From Actinomadura madurae (GTDB lineage Bacteria > Actinomycetota > Actinomycetes > Streptosporangiales > Streptosporangiaceae): a stretch of 64,000 nucleotides of DNA. The position numbers were made by a program, and so were the translations under genes. The notes beneath the pieces are model-generated. The model did not search any database, was not told the origin of the DNA, and saw only the letters and a program-made list of their open reading frames with translations. Shown here piece after piece: positions 30,279 through 39,390 of this stretch; the first letter of the stretch is position 1, and every line of letters starts with the position of its first letter. The stretch spans positions 186,001-250,000 of the forward strand of contig NZ_FOVH01000005.1 of the NCBI RefSeq assembly GCF_900115095.1. The letters are read 5' to 3'.

Positions 30279-30851
30279 CTAGATCTGACTGGCGCCAGGT
30301 GGAAATGAGGAACGACGGAGCTCCCAGATCTGATCGTCGCTGCTGGGCCGACCAGTCAGGCGAACCAGCGGCGGCCCCGGCGCGGCCAGGCGCGTTTGGG
30401 CGATGTTGACGAACTCGCGGCGCTTGGCTTCGATCCCATCCCGTAGCGCGAACCAGTCGGTATCGGAGGTCCACCCGCGAGCCACCTGGAGGCCTACCGG
30501 CCAGAACGCCGCATCAATCTCCTGAGCGGCTTCTACGACCTCATGGTCCGCGATCAGGGCCACCATCGCCAACGCTTCATTCCACGGCCGCCAGTCGAGT
30601 GGCGTCGGGATGCACACGCCCTCTTCCGCTGGAGGCATGCGCCGACCGTTCACCTTCCCCAGCTCCACGAGCACGTTGGAGGACTCGCGTAGAACCAGCG
30701 CGCAGACCTCTGCCCGGCGGTCGCGTGACCATTGCAGTTGCTGCAGGCGATGGCTCAACGCGCCACCCACGATGACACCGAGCAGCGTGGTGAGCACAGC
30801 GCCGACGGTAGTGATGAAGAGGCTCATGTCCAGGAGTGTGGGCCCGGCCAC
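30279..30851 (-). CDS. Hypothetical protein with single N-terminal membrane anchor
   Basis: A protein of up to 190 aa (GTG 30851; ATG at 30827 gives 182). An N-terminal hydrophobic segment (SLFITTVGAVLTTLLGVIVG) is followed by a soluble helical domain beginning HRLQQLQWSRDRRAE, a layout common in uncharacterised actinobacterial proteins with an N-terminal anchor and a DUF-like cytosolic part. No catalytic motif is visible. It is the last gene inside the island before attR. Neither start has a well-spaced ribosome binding site. Confidence 0.6.
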   Translation of the reverse strand: MAGPTLLDMSLFITTVGAVLTTLLGVIVGGALSHRLQQLQWSRDRRAEVCALVLRESSNVLVELGKVNGRRMPPAEEGVCIPTPLDWRPWNEALAMVALIADHEVVEAAQEIDAAFWPVGLQVARGWTSDTDWFALRDGIEAKRREFVNIAQTRLAAPGPPLVRLTGRPSSDDQIWELRRSSFPPGASQI

Positions 30852-31053
30852 TCCTTCGTTCTGCCGACCAGGTCACAGAGCAGGAGGCGAGGGACCCCGT
30901 GACATCGTGACAGGCGTGCAAGCCACCTACTGAGCAACCGGATGCGGCAAAGAGCGCCATCCAGGGACGCATGAGACATGTGCTGTGCGACTGTGCCGTG
31001 TGCCGACTCAACTCGCACGGGCCCTCTGCTCCGAGCCATCGTTGGCCGGGCGT

Positions 31054-31077
31054 GTTTGCTCGTTGTCTGCTCGGCGG
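31054..31077 (+). repeat. GTTTGCTCG-type 24-bp motif, right copy
   Basis: Matches 6271-6294 at 21 of 24 positions and lies in the same orientation 112 bp before attR. The surrounding gap 30852-31189 contains no gene I can support. See the left copy for interpretation as a possible recombinase arm site. Confidence 0.5.
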
Positions 31078-31189
31078 TTCCGAACCGGACTAGCACGGAA
31101 CGGGATGTAGCGGCACGAGGATGGTGCTGGATGTGGACAGAGCGGTACAGCTTGATAGTGAGAGCACTGTTCTGATACGACAGTTCCGG

Positions 31190-31233
31190 CTTTTAATCCG
31201 TAGGTTGTGGGTTCGAGTCCCACGCGACCCACC
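31190..31233 (+). repeat. attR: second copy of the tRNA-Lys 3' segment
   Basis: Identical over 44 bp to 6156-6199. The 5' half of the tRNA is missing here, so it cannot make a tRNA. Its right flank resembles the right flank of attL (GACCAGGG, AAACAC), suggesting that both elements once had the same integrase-side arm. Confidence 0.93.
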
Positions 31234-31433
31234 ACCCCTGACCAGGGAAAACACCATCCCCCGGGTGCGCTGGGGAACATGCCTGGGGCCCGCCTGGGGC
31301 CGACCTGGGGCCACAACCAGCCGGTTCCGGGCACGCGTCGCTGACGTCGCCGGGGCTCCGATCCGATCGGAGACCGGGCAGCAGCGATCCGGCATCCGGA
31401 CCTCCTCGGCACCAGACGCGGTCTGCTGTTCAG

Positions 31434-32841
31434 TTAGCCCTTCCGCGGCAGACGACACAGCACATGGAGCGGATGCTCACCATTACGCAGCAGGCACGTG
31501 GTGGACCGGCCACCAGCGCGGGCGGCGGCGGGTCGCCCTCTGGGGCCTGATGGTCGCCGCCTGCGTCGGGTGCCGGGCACCCGCCACCCGGCCCGCAGTA
31601 CATGGGTGGCGGTCTGCTCGGCGGCGGTGTGCGCGAGTTTGGGGAGCACGCCGGTGTAGGTGTCGGCGGTCAGCACGATGCTGGAATGCCCCAGCATCTC
31701 CTGCACCACCTTCAACTCCACCCCCGCCGCCAGCGCCAGCGTCGCCGCGCCGTGCCGCAGGTCGTGCAACCGCACCGGCGGCAGCCGGTGCTCGGCCAGC
31801 ATCTTCTGGAACACGTGCGTGAGCTGGCCCGGACTCACGGGATCGCCGTTGAGGTTGGTGAACACATACCCGCTGTCGCGGTACCGGTCCCCGTACGCGG
31901 CGGCCTCTGCCTGCTGCCGGTCCCGGTGCGCCCGTAGCGCGGCGATGGTGGTGCGGTCCAGCGCGATAACGCGGGCGCTGTGCGCGGTCTTGGGCAGGCA
32001 CGCCGTCAGGCGGCCGTTCCGCCGCTGCAGTTGCTGGCAGATGGTCGCGGTGCCGTGCTCCAGGTCCACATCCATCCAGCGCAGCCCGGCCACCTCACCA
32101 CGCCGCAGTCCTCGCAGCGCGATCAGATGGTAAGCGGCGTAGAGCCGGTGGCCGCGGACGGCGTGCAGGAACGCGGCGGTCTGCTCAGCCGTCCACACCG
32201 CCACCGCCGGACGCTCCCCGGTCCGCTCCCACTCCTCGACACGGGGCGGCGGTCCACACCACCGCACGCGGCCGCCGCGCCACCGGCATCACCAGCAGCG
32301 CCGCAGGGTTCTCGACGATCAGCCCGTCCCGCAGCGCCGTGTTCAGCGCGCTGCGCAATGTCGAGCGGATCCGGTTCAGCGTCGCCTGCCGGATCCGCCG
32401 CCCCTCGGCCTGATGGTCGTGCACGATCGCGGCGAACATCTCCCGCACGTGCTCCACGGTCAACTCGCCAAGCAGCAGTCCGCCCAAGTGCGGGTCCAAG
32501 TAGAGGCGGACATGGTTGGCGTACCCGGCCACCGTCGAAGCCGCCCCCGCATGGTCGCGCAGCCACCGGTCCAGCCACTCCCCCACCGTGACCGCCGTGC
32601 CGGTCGGGCCACGCAACCGCGCCAATGCCTCCTCGGCCGCCTTGCGGGTGGGGTAGCCGCCCCGTCGGACCCGCCGACGCTTACCGTCCAGCCCGGCGCC
32701 GAGCTCCAGCCTCAGATACCAACTCCCATGGCCCCGCTCCGTCTGAAGCCGGGGACAGTTGCGTCCAACGGCCCGGCCGGTCCGCGGATCCTCACAACCG
32801 CACCGCCGGTACACCCCACCGCCACTCCTCGCTCTTCGCAT
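31434..32841 (-). pseudogene. Tyrosine-type phage/ICE integrase, frameshifted
   Basis: Two overlapping frames together make one integrase. The N-terminal frame from ATG 32841 has the AP2-like arm-binding region (YRRCGCEDPRTGRAVGRNCP, WYLRLELGAGLDGKRRRVRR) and the core-binding domain to ARRPRAVVWT. The C-terminal frame resumes at PRVEEWERTGERPAV and has the catalytic residues: Arg in LRGLRRGEV, His-x-x-Arg in LHDLRHGAAT, GHSS and Tyr in TADTYTG. The shift lies near 32240-32260 and is cured by removing one base in a C-rich run. It could be a real mutation or a sequencing error. It reads towards attR 200 bp away, so it is the integrase of an element to the right. Confidence 0.85.
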
Positions 32842-32970
32842 GCACTCATCGTGTGCGCGACGAAACGCCGCCGCTATCCGCCGCCATAAACAACACGCTG
32901 GAGCTGGACCCGGCGGTGCCCCAGCGAAGCGGAAACCTGACTCGAGATCCTGCACGGAACCGAGTGCGGC

Positions 32971-33184
32971 TCACTCGGCGCCCGTGGCCGTATCAACCGG
33001 GGTGAGGGCGAGCCAGCCCAGCACATGCTGCTGCAGCGGTGGTCGCGGGTCGAGGTGATGCCCGGCAGGCCAACCGAACGTGCTCGCCAATGGCCACGCC
33101 GAGCAGGAACGCCGGCGAGACGCGCACCGGTTGCCGGGTGGTCACAAAAATGATCGCCAGCATGATCTGGGGCCCGGCCAGCAT
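32971..33184 (-). pseudogene. Remnant of a small membrane transporter (GAP/LysE-like)
   Basis: The reading frame starts MLAGPQIMLAIIFVTTRQPV and continues SPAFLLGVAI, like an N-terminal transmembrane hairpin of GAP/LysE-type exporters. A second piece near 32971-33030 reads VLGWLALTPVDTATGAE before a stop, like the end of the same protein. The middle is missing and the frames differ, so it is a deletion relic. Bases 32842-32970 hold nothing else I recognise. Confidence 0.45.
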
Positions 33185-33185
33185 G

Positions 33186-33485
33186 TCAACCGCCCAGCTT
33201 CACGACCAGCGAGCGCAGGTGAGGTGTCGCGGCGTTCTCCTGGCCGCGCTTCACCCACGCCGCGATGTGTTCGCTGACCAACTCGGCGAGGCTCGCACGC
33301 TCGTCATCGCTGAGCTCAACCGTGGTCGTGGTGCTGGTCCGGCAGTCGTAAGCCGTGAAGAGAATGTGTCCGACTGCCTGTTCGGCCGCCGGGGGCTTGC
33401 GGTTGCGCTGAGCATGCCACCCGGCACTGCTGTTGACGACGCCCCAACCATGCAGGGCTTCGCAATTGGTGAGTTCGAGCCTCAT
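33186..33485 (-). CDS. Hypothetical protein, 99 aa
   Basis: Starts at ATG 33485 with GAGAGG upstream. The sequence MRLELTNCEALHGWGVVNSS leads to a segment HILFTAYDCRTSTTTTVELS and a final helix ASLAELVSEHIAAWVKRGQE. It has no motif I recognise. Codon usage and ribosome binding site look real. It is probably a small soluble protein, sitting upstream of a transporter relic. Confidence 0.55.
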   Translation of the reverse strand: MRLELTNCEALHGWGVVNSSAGWHAQRNRKPPAAEQAVGHILFTAYDCRTSTTTTVELSDDERASLAELVSEHIAAWVKRGQENAATPHLRSLVVKLGG

Positions 33486-34000
33486 GGGCCGGCACCTCTC
33501 GCCGCAAAGGGGCGGAGCCGCACCCTACACAGATACCCTACGCGGGTGTGGCGGCCACACAAGCCAACCGGACGACACGCCTACCACCGGCCACGAACGG
33601 CAACCGATCCAGACCCTGCGGAACCAGGCCGGCAAACTCGAACTCACCGAAGCGATCTGCGCTTCTCGTCGACCCGCCGCTTCCACCGGCCAACCCCCGA
33701 GGCAGAGGGGTGGGTCAGGCGATGGCGGCAGGACGACGACCTTGCCTGAGAAGGTCCCTGCGGCCACCCGGGCGTGACCGATGCCGGGTCTGTCAGTGGG
33801 ACCTGCTCGGCTACGTCGCCGCCAGAGCTTTCCGCGCCCTGGCCTCTCACTGCGGATATGGTCGTCGGCACGGGCAACGTCCGAACCGCGCCTCCACCGC
33901 CACAGTGGTGAAGCGGCACGAGCAGAGAACGTCCGACCTCCGCACTATGGTGCGTCTTCATGAACACACTCCACACCAGCGTCGATGAGAAGGCCCGGGC
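33486..34000. other. 515-bp stretch without a recognisable gene
   Basis: Several open frames cross this region on both strands but none has a ribosome binding site, a domain pattern or actinomycete third-position bias over a useful length. It is probably degraded sequence of the second mobile region. Confidence 0.4.
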
Positions 34001-34252
34001 GTGAGCCGCTACAGGGGACCCGCCACCCTGATCAGCAGTGGGGGAGTCGAGGTCGAGGTCTACGTCGATCTGCGCACCAAGCAGCGGGAGTGGTCCGGGA
34101 CCGCGACCATCTCCGACTTCGATGCCAGCGACCCTCACGACCAGACGTTGAGACTTCCCGACGGCCGCGAGGCACAAATCACGCTCGGCGATTCAGAAAC
34201 CTGGTCTGACGTCATCATGCTGGTCGGAAGCGGTCCGCCGCCTTTCGCCTGA
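34001..34252 (+). CDS. Hypothetical protein, 83 aa (beta-rich)
   Basis: GTG start at 34001. The product MSRYRGPATLISSGGVEVEV is predicted mostly beta-strand and resembles the small DUF4873-like proteins of actinobacteria (TATISDFDASDP, then LRLPDGREAQITLGD). No catalytic residues are visible. Whether it is transcribed with the following DUF2867 relic is unknown. Confidence 0.5.
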   Translation: MSRYRGPATLISSGGVEVEVYVDLRTKQREWSGTATISDFDASDPHDQTLRLPDGREAQITLGDSETWSDVIMLVGSGPPPFA

Positions 34253-34392
34253 GCAGATCGCCCAACCGGCGACCTGAATGCGCCCTCGCCCGGGTAGGCG
34301 ATCGCCAATGACCAGCGCCTCGCACCCGCGAATCCGGCCTGGGTGGCGCCGGCGATGCCGCGGCGATCCGGTCCAGACGGAAGCCGCGAAGA

Positions 34393-34812
34393 TTGGAGGG
34401 CCGCACGGACGCTTCGCCCGAGCGGCTGTGGGAGGTCGTCGAGGGGATCGGCGGGGAACACGGCTGGTACTCCTTCCCCATCGCCTGGCGGGCACGGGGC
34501 CTTCTCGATCGGCTGGTGGGCGGTGGGGCTTCGGCGGGGCCGCCGGGACCCGCGCCGGCTGCGCACCAGGGAGACGGTGAACTTCTGGCGCGTAGAGGAG
34601 ATCGCGACCGGGCGGCTCCTGCGGTTGCGCACCGAAAGCGGCTGGCTGGCTGGCCTGGCTGGAACTGAGGGTTTCTGAGAAGAACGGGAGGAGTCTGCTG
34701 GAGCAGCGGGCGCTGTTCCACCCGAGAGGACTCGCCGGTCACACGTACTGGTGGGCACTCCGGCCGTTCCACGACCTGATCTTCGGCGGATGTGCCGCGG
34801 CATCGCCTGGCC
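34393..34812 (+). pseudogene. DUF2867-domain protein remnant, frameshifted
   Basis: Three frames hold successive pieces of one protein: DASPERLWEVVEGIGGEHGW (from 34393), then ETVNFWRVEEIATGRLLRLR, then SLLEQRALFHPRGLAGHTYW and ALRPFHDLIFGG (to about 34780). The last piece is the typical end of DUF2867, a domain often fused to NAD(P)-binding SDR proteins in actinobacteria. At least two frameshifts and no N-terminal domain mark it as a relic. Confidence 0.7.
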
Positions 34813-34818
34813 TACCGG

Positions 34819-35160
34819 TCACCGGCCGGGGTCGGCAGGAGGGGCTTTGGCGCGGGAGCGGCCGGCCGACCGACGGGCGAGTTCGTCGCGTTCGCGGGTG
34901 ACCTCGGCGAGTTCGTGCTGAAGTTCGAATATCCGGCGGATGGCGGGCGGGGTCATTCCTTCGCCCATCATCGTGACCACTTGCTGGACGCGGCCGATCT
35001 CGTGCCGGCTGTAGCGGCGCTGCCCGCCGGCCGAGCGCCGCGGCGAGGTGACGTGCTGGTCGTCGATACGGCGCAGGAGCGCCTGTTGCGCCTGCAGCCT
35101 GTCGGCGACCTGCCCGACGGTGAACAAGGCCGCGTACGCGTCGTCCATCGGCAGCTTCAT
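34819..35160 (-). CDS. MerR-family transcriptional regulator
   Basis: A 113-aa MerR-like protein (ATG 35160, GGGGAAG upstream). The HTH is FTVGQVADRLQAQQALLRRI followed by the wing SAGGQRRYSRHEIGRVQQVV. A coiled coil follows (FELQHELAEVTRERDELARR) and then a short basic tail. It lacks Cys or other metal sites, like HspR-type members. It lies 78 bp downstream of the Hsp20 gene at 35239 on the same strand, so it may regulate that gene. Confidence 0.8.
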   Translation of the reverse strand: MKLPMDDAYAALFTVGQVADRLQAQQALLRRIDDQHVTSPRRSAGGQRRYSRHEIGRVQQVVTMMGEGMTPPAIRRIFELQHELAEVTRERDELARRSAGRSRAKAPPADPGR

Positions 35161-35238
35161 CTGCTGCTTCCCCTTCTCATCGTCCCGCCGGTCGTGGCTC
35201 CCCCACGGCGGCGCCCGGACCCGGCGATGCCGGCCGGT

Positions 35239-35649
35239 TCAGTTCCGGATGGCCTTCTGGGTCTCGCCGGCCTGGACAGCGACCTTGCGAGGCCTGGCCG
35301 TCTCCAGGACCGGGATGCGGACGGCCAGGACCCCGTTGTCGTAGGCGGCCCCGATCGCGTCGGCGTCCAGTTGCTCCGGCAGGTAGACCCGGCGAGTGAA
35401 GGCCCCCATCGTCAGTTCACGGACAAGGACGCGCTCGTCCTCGTCGAACTCCTCCTCGCGCCGCGCGGTGACCGTGAGCACGCCGCGGTCCACGGTGACC
35501 TCGATCGAACCGGGGTCGACGTCCGGCAGGTCGAACCGGGGTCGAACTGGCGCTCGAACGTCTGGACGAACGGGTCGAGCGACGTCAGCACCTGGGACCC
35601 GAGTCCGACCCGCTGGATCGTCTTCCCGAGGAGCGGCCATCTGCGTCAT
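35239..35649 (-). CDS. Hsp20-family protein with damaged N-terminus
   Basis: A 136-aa frame whose last about 95 residues are a good alpha-crystallin domain (FDLPDVDPGSIEVTVDRGVL, FTRRVYLPEQLDADAIGAAY, DNGVLAVRIPVLE). The first about 40 residues (PAGRTRVPGADVARPVRPDV) do not look like Hsp20. A second frame over the same bases gives VLTSLDPFVQTFERQFD, the expected Hsp20 N-terminus. The switch point lies at two TTCGACC repeats near 35536-35550, so a short-repeat deletion probably removed about 30 codons and shifted frame. Function is doubtful. Confidence 0.65.
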   Translation of the reverse strand: MTQMAAPREDDPAGRTRVPGADVARPVRPDVRAPVRPRFDLPDVDPGSIEVTVDRGVLTVTARREEEFDEDERVLVRELTMGAFTRRVYLPEQLDADAIGAAYDNGVLAVRIPVLETARPRKVAVQAGETQKAIRN

Positions 35650-36076
35650 CTCCGCCTCCCCTCCATATGCCGGGACTGCCTACCTGCACGCAGCCGGAGC
35701 ACTCTTGATCGATGAAGACAACCAAGCAATGTGATCTACGAAACTCTGTAGTGACCGAAGTAGATTTTCGAGGGAGCGTCAGGTAATGTTCCTCTCATCG
35801 AAGAGAGACGAGTCCAAGAGAGGCGGCAGAGGACGAACTGCCGTCAGGTATGGATGACACAGGCCGGGCGTGCCGGGGCCAACGCGGTGAAAGGGGCTCC
35901 GGCAGCCGGGCGGCCAGCGAATCGCTGGGCGCAACGAAACACGGCACGACGCAGTACGCAAGGAAACACGCGGTACAGGTAGTGATGTCGAGGAAAGGAG
36001 GGGCCGACGCCATCGGGATCGCCCGCAGCAGGCTCCAGTCACGCCGCGCGGGTACCGCAGCTCCACAGATTGGACG
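35650..36076. other. 427-bp stretch with relatively AT-rich segment, no gene recognised
   Basis: Bases 35700-35800 are AT-richer than surroundings and contain ATCTAC...GTAGAT (35731-35766) as an imperfect inverted repeat, which may be a promoter or operator. No coding pattern is convincing. Confidence 0.4.
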
Positions 36077-36583
36077 GTGGTCTACGGTCACGCATACGCG
36101 ATCCCCGCGGCCCCGCTCTCGTTCGAGTGGCGGACGCGGAGGACCAGCTCGTCAGAGCCGGTAGATGGTGTTGTACCTCTGGGCTCCGGCGCCGCAGTCT
36201 GGCGCCGGAGCCCCTGTCGTCGTCCTGCCGACCGAAGGCAGTACGGAAGGTTTAGTGAAGACATCCCAGCCGGCGACCAGCCGGACCAGCACCGCGCGCA
36301 GGCAACGACCCCGGACGACTCCGGCGGGCTTGAAGACAGGTTCGACGACGAGGACTACCCGGCTTACAGCATGGGCCGCGCCGCGGAGATGCTGGGCGTC
36401 CCCCCCGCGTTCCTGCGCAGCCTGGACACCGCCCGGCTGATCGGGCCGCCATGCTCTGCCGGCGGTCACCGCCGCTACTCCCGCTACCAGCTGCGCCTGG
36501 CGCAACGCGCCCGCGACATGGCCGACCAGGACACCCCGCTGAAGGCCGCGTACCGCATCATCATCCCTCGAGACTCTGTATAG
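36077..36583 (+). CDS. MerR-family regulator, start uncertain
   Basis: The frame is 168 aa, but only the second half is convincing: an acidic run FDDEDYPAYSMGRAAEMLGV, then PPAFLRSLDTARLIGPPCSA and the wing GGHRRYSRYQLRLAQRARDM. This is a MerR HTH with the GGHRRYS recognition-wing pattern. No start with a ribosome binding site is visible; ATG 36077 and internal ATG 36371 are the options. The C-terminus (KAAYRIIIPRDSV) is short with no effector domain, so it is a HspR-like or truncated member. Confidence 0.6.
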   Translation: MVYGHAYAIPAAPLSFEWRTRRTSSSEPVDGVVPLGSGAAVWRRSPCRRPADRRQYGRFSEDIPAGDQPDQHRAQATTPDDSGGLEDRFDDEDYPAYSMGRAAEMLGVPPAFLRSLDTARLIGPPCSAGGHRRYSRYQLRLAQRARDMADQDTPLKAAYRIIIPRDSV

Positions 36584-36981
36584 ACAGGTCCCGGGGAGTC
36601 GTGTGCTCATCTCGACGGCACCGATGTCCCAGCGCAGCCGCTCCGGGAGCCGCCGCCTCTACCCGGCCATGGACTGCGCAACCTGAAATCGATGGGGACG
36701 ACGACGGCTGGTCTGGCGGGGCCGTGGATTCCTCTTCGGCCGGAGTCAGGTGCCTGGAGAGCCTCCAGGGTGGAGCGGGGGCCTAGGGCGGACGTCGAGA
36801 TCCGCGCCCGGTTCGGCAGCACGGCCACCGCACGCAGGCCGGGCATGGTCCGTTCGTCCGAGGGCCTGCGCCATCTCCATACCGTCGTCGGGCCCTTGCG
36901 CCCGACCTGGAGTACCGAGCCCGCCGGACGGCCACCCATGCCGGATCGCGGCGCTGGGCTTACCCGATCCTTGAACGATCC

Positions 36982-38043
36982 TTGCCGATCCGGCTGCTGG
37001 GTCAGTTGCTGGACCGGGCGCACGAGATGCCGCCGCAGCTCATCGCACCACTGGTCGCCGAGGAGGTGCACGCGAACGGAGGCCGGGACGTCTCGATCCT
37101 GCTGCAGGACTACGCGCAGCTCACGCTGGTGTCCCTCCCAGGCCGGGGCCTCAAGGAGATCGAGCCGGTGCCGTTGGTGTGTTCCCGGTCCGGGCAGGCG
37201 TTCCTGTCCGAGACCGCCGTCGAGCACTCGCACGCCGACGGGGTGAGAATGTTCCTGCCCCTGTTGGACGGCAGTGACGAGATCGCGTGATGGCGCTCAC
37301 TCTGGGCGTCATCGACGACGACGACCGCCGACTGCTGCGGCGGCTGGCCGGCCTGGTCGCCGACATGCCGGTCACCAAGAACGGCTACACCGACCAGTTC
37401 TTCCAGGCCCGGCGGCGTGAACCGATGAGCGTGTCCGCGGAGATCCAGTGGTCACTGCTGCCACCGCTCACCATGACGACGCCGCAGGTCGCCATCGCCG
37501 GGATCCTCGAACCCGCCTACGACGTCGCCGGGGACAGCCTGGACTACGCCCTCAACGACGACATCCTGCACCTGGCCGTGATCGACGCTATGGGCCACGG
37601 CCTGAACGCCGCCGTGCTGGCCACCGTCGCCGTGGGCGCCTACCGTCACGCCAGGCGCGCCGACGCCGGCCATCCGGCGCCCTTGCTCATCCGGGGCCAC
37701 CACGTCCTGCGCGCCTTGGAAGGTCCCGGAACGCTGCCCGTCGGCGTCGGCGGCCCGCCCCCCTGATCAACACCCGGCGGCTCCGCCCCGGCGACCGGAT
37801 CCTGGCCTACGCCGACGGCCTCATCGAGAACACACCACCGGTGGGGAGCAGTTCGGCGAGGACCGCCTGATCCGCCGCCATCGAACGCGTCGGGCCCACC
37901 GCCGCGACCGTGCAGCAGATGGTCCGGAGCCTCTCCCACACGCTCAAGCGGGAGAGAGGCGGGATCACCAGCGACGACGCCAGCCTCTTCCTCATCGAAT
38001 GGCGGAGCGGCACCGCCGACCACCTCGCCAGGTCACAGCTGTG
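36982..38043 (+). pseudogene. SpoIIE/PP2C-type serine phosphatase with GAF-like N-terminus, decayed
   Basis: Three frames hold successive parts. 36982-37290 has a GAF-like sensor (AHEMPPQLIAPLVAEEVHAN, CSRSGQAFLSETAVEHSHAD). 37287-37766 has the catalytic start (QWSLLPPLTMTTPQVAIAGI, AYDVAGDSLDYA, VIDAMGHGLNAAVLAT) then jumps from YRHARRAD to AGHPAPLLIRG, losing about 40 residues. 37760-38043 has the rest (RLRPGDRILAYADGLIE, then DDASLFLIEW). Intact relatives of this RsbU/SpoIIE type dephosphorylate anti-sigma antagonists. Two frameshifts and a deletion make it nonfunctional. Bases 36584-36981 hold no recognisable gene. Confidence 0.8.
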
Positions 38044-38380
38044 ACCGTCCCTCGTCGGCGTCAGACCTCGCGCCGATGGACACAACACCATCTCCACGTC
38101 GATCCGGGCTCCATACCGCCGACGACTGGATGATCGGACTCCTGGTAGTGCGCTCGGCCGTGCCGGTTGGGCCAATTGTCGGAGTACGCCCCCAGCCGCA
38201 GTCAGACCCGCAGCCTCGTCCAGGTGTCGCCGAGGGCTTGGCGGCCTGGCCCTTGCAGACGCGTCCCGGCACGGCCGGGCACACTCACCCGCGTTAGGTG
38301 GTCACTCTCGTCGGACCGACGTGATGCCGAACCCTCTATGTTGAGTGGTGAAGGCCCTGCGGGCAGTCGGAGCCGAGGAG
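38044..38380. other. Intergenic stretch without a recognisable gene
   Basis: No coding pattern, tRNA or repeat supported. It separates the phosphatase relic from the next hypothetical gene. Confidence 0.35.
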
Positions 38381-38389
38381 ATGAGGCCC

Positions 38390-38686
38390 ATGAGCGGGAC
38401 TGTGGCCGAGGTCTGGGTCGAGGCCGGCGGGGGCCGTGACATGGTCCGCGCTGATGCGATCGTGATGCTGAGGCTGGATGACACCGGACGGCTGACCGCC
38501 CAGCTTCGCGACGACGCCAAGGTCAGTGTGACCCTCCTGAAAGGCTCGTCCGGCGCCCACCCACCCGATGACTTCCATCGTCAGCTGATCCGCGTGGTCG
38601 CAGAGCTCGCCGACTCCAGCGGCGCGCAACTCGTCCGCGCACGGCACGAGGGGGGTGCCTGGCGCTGGATCAGTGAACCTCTCTAG
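38390..38686 (+). CDS. Hypothetical protein, 98 aa
   Basis: ATG 38390 follows GATGAGG; ATG 38381 is possible. The product MSGTVAEVWVEAGGGRDMVR is predicted alpha/beta with a beta strand VRADAIVMLRLDDTGRLTAQ and a final helix (DDFHRQLIRVVAELADSS). It has no recognised domain. Good coding bias suggests it is real. Confidence 0.5.
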   Translation: MSGTVAEVWVEAGGGRDMVRADAIVMLRLDDTGRLTAQLRDDAKVSVTLLKGSSGAHPPDDFHRQLIRVVAELADSSGAQLVRARHEGGAWRWISEPL

Positions 38687-38715
38687 AGGCACGCTGCGAT
38701 GCAGGTACCGCGCGC

Positions 38716-38967
38716 AAGGTGGGCCGGCAGGTACAGCGGCTGGAGCGGGAGATGGGCGTGCGTCTGCTTGAGCGCGCCACGCACCATGTCACCCTGACGC
38801 CGGCGGGGGCGGCGTTCCTGGTCGAACTCCTCAACGGTCGTCTCAACGTGGGCATCGGCCGTGCCGCACTGGCACCGAGCGGGGTCGCCTCACACCTGTT
38901 CCGCCTGGACTGTCCGGAGTTCTGCCTGTACGAGGACACCGCCGACAGCGTCCACGCCGCGGGATAG
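38716..38967 (+). pseudogene. LysR-family regulator relic
   Basis: The frame reads GRQVQRLEREMGVRLLERAT and HHVTLTPAGAAFL, the second half of a LysR helix-turn-helix. It then jumps to NGRLNVGIGRAALAPSGVAS, a piece of the effector domain. The start of the HTH and most of the effector domain are missing. It cannot be functional. Confidence 0.7.
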
Positions 38968-38982
38968 GCGCGGCCATTGGGA

Positions 38983-39378
38983 TCATGCGGCGACTTCAGC
39001 ATGGACGTCCGCGGTCGGATGGACGATGAGGGCGCGGTCCAGCCCGGTGACGCGGAGCAGCGCGGCAACCTGCGGGCATGGGGCGGCGACTCGGAGGATG
39101 ATGCCGAGTCCGGCGGCGCGCCGTTGGATACCGATCAGCACGGCCAGCCCCGCCGCGTCGGCGGACGCCACCTCCCTCAGGTCGAAGATCAGCAGGCGGC
39201 CGCTGTGCCGCAACACGGCGATCAGGTGCTCGCGCAGCGCCGGAGCGGCGGCTCCGTCCAAGGTGCCCGTCAACGCGACGATGGTGTGGCCGGGACGCCG
39301 GTGAGCGGGCATCCTCACTTCGTCGGGAACTCGGACGAGTTCCGCGGCGGTGGACGCGGCGGCGGTGAATGTGGTCAC
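38983..39378 (-). CDS. STAS-domain protein (anti-sigma factor antagonist-like)
   Basis: GTG start at 39378 with GGAG 7 nt upstream; 131 aa. The STAS fold is clear: TIVALTGTLDGAAAPALREH, then LLIFDLREVASADAAGLAVL, then IGIQRRAAGLGIILRVAAPC. In anti-anti-sigma factors a Ser/Thr in the D-S/T-S/A-G loop is phosphorylated by the anti-sigma kinase. Here the loop reads DAAGL, without Ser at that position, so classical phospho-switching looks impossible. A partner kinase/phosphatase is present only as relics nearby. Confidence 0.85.
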   Translation of the reverse strand: MTTFTAAASTAAELVRVPDEVRMPAHRRPGHTIVALTGTLDGAAAPALREHLIAVLRHSGRLLIFDLREVASADAAGLAVLIGIQRRAAGLGIILRVAAPCPQVAALLRVTGLDRALIVHPTADVHAEVAA

Positions 39379-39390
39379 GGTGATCTCCGA

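Noticed and set aside
31190..31233. Second tRNA-Lys gene
   Set aside because: The acceptor 5' strand, D-arm and half of the anticodon stem are missing; it is an att duplicate.
31008..31458. Reverse-strand frames with GRVGLEPTTYGLKAG / GSRGTRTHNLRIKS, also near 6131-6364
   Set aside because: These are translations across the tRNA 3' sequence, a well-known source of spurious protein annotations; no domain or ribosome binding site.
33548..33988. 146-aa forward frame
   Set aside because: Low coding bias and no recognisable domain or start signal.
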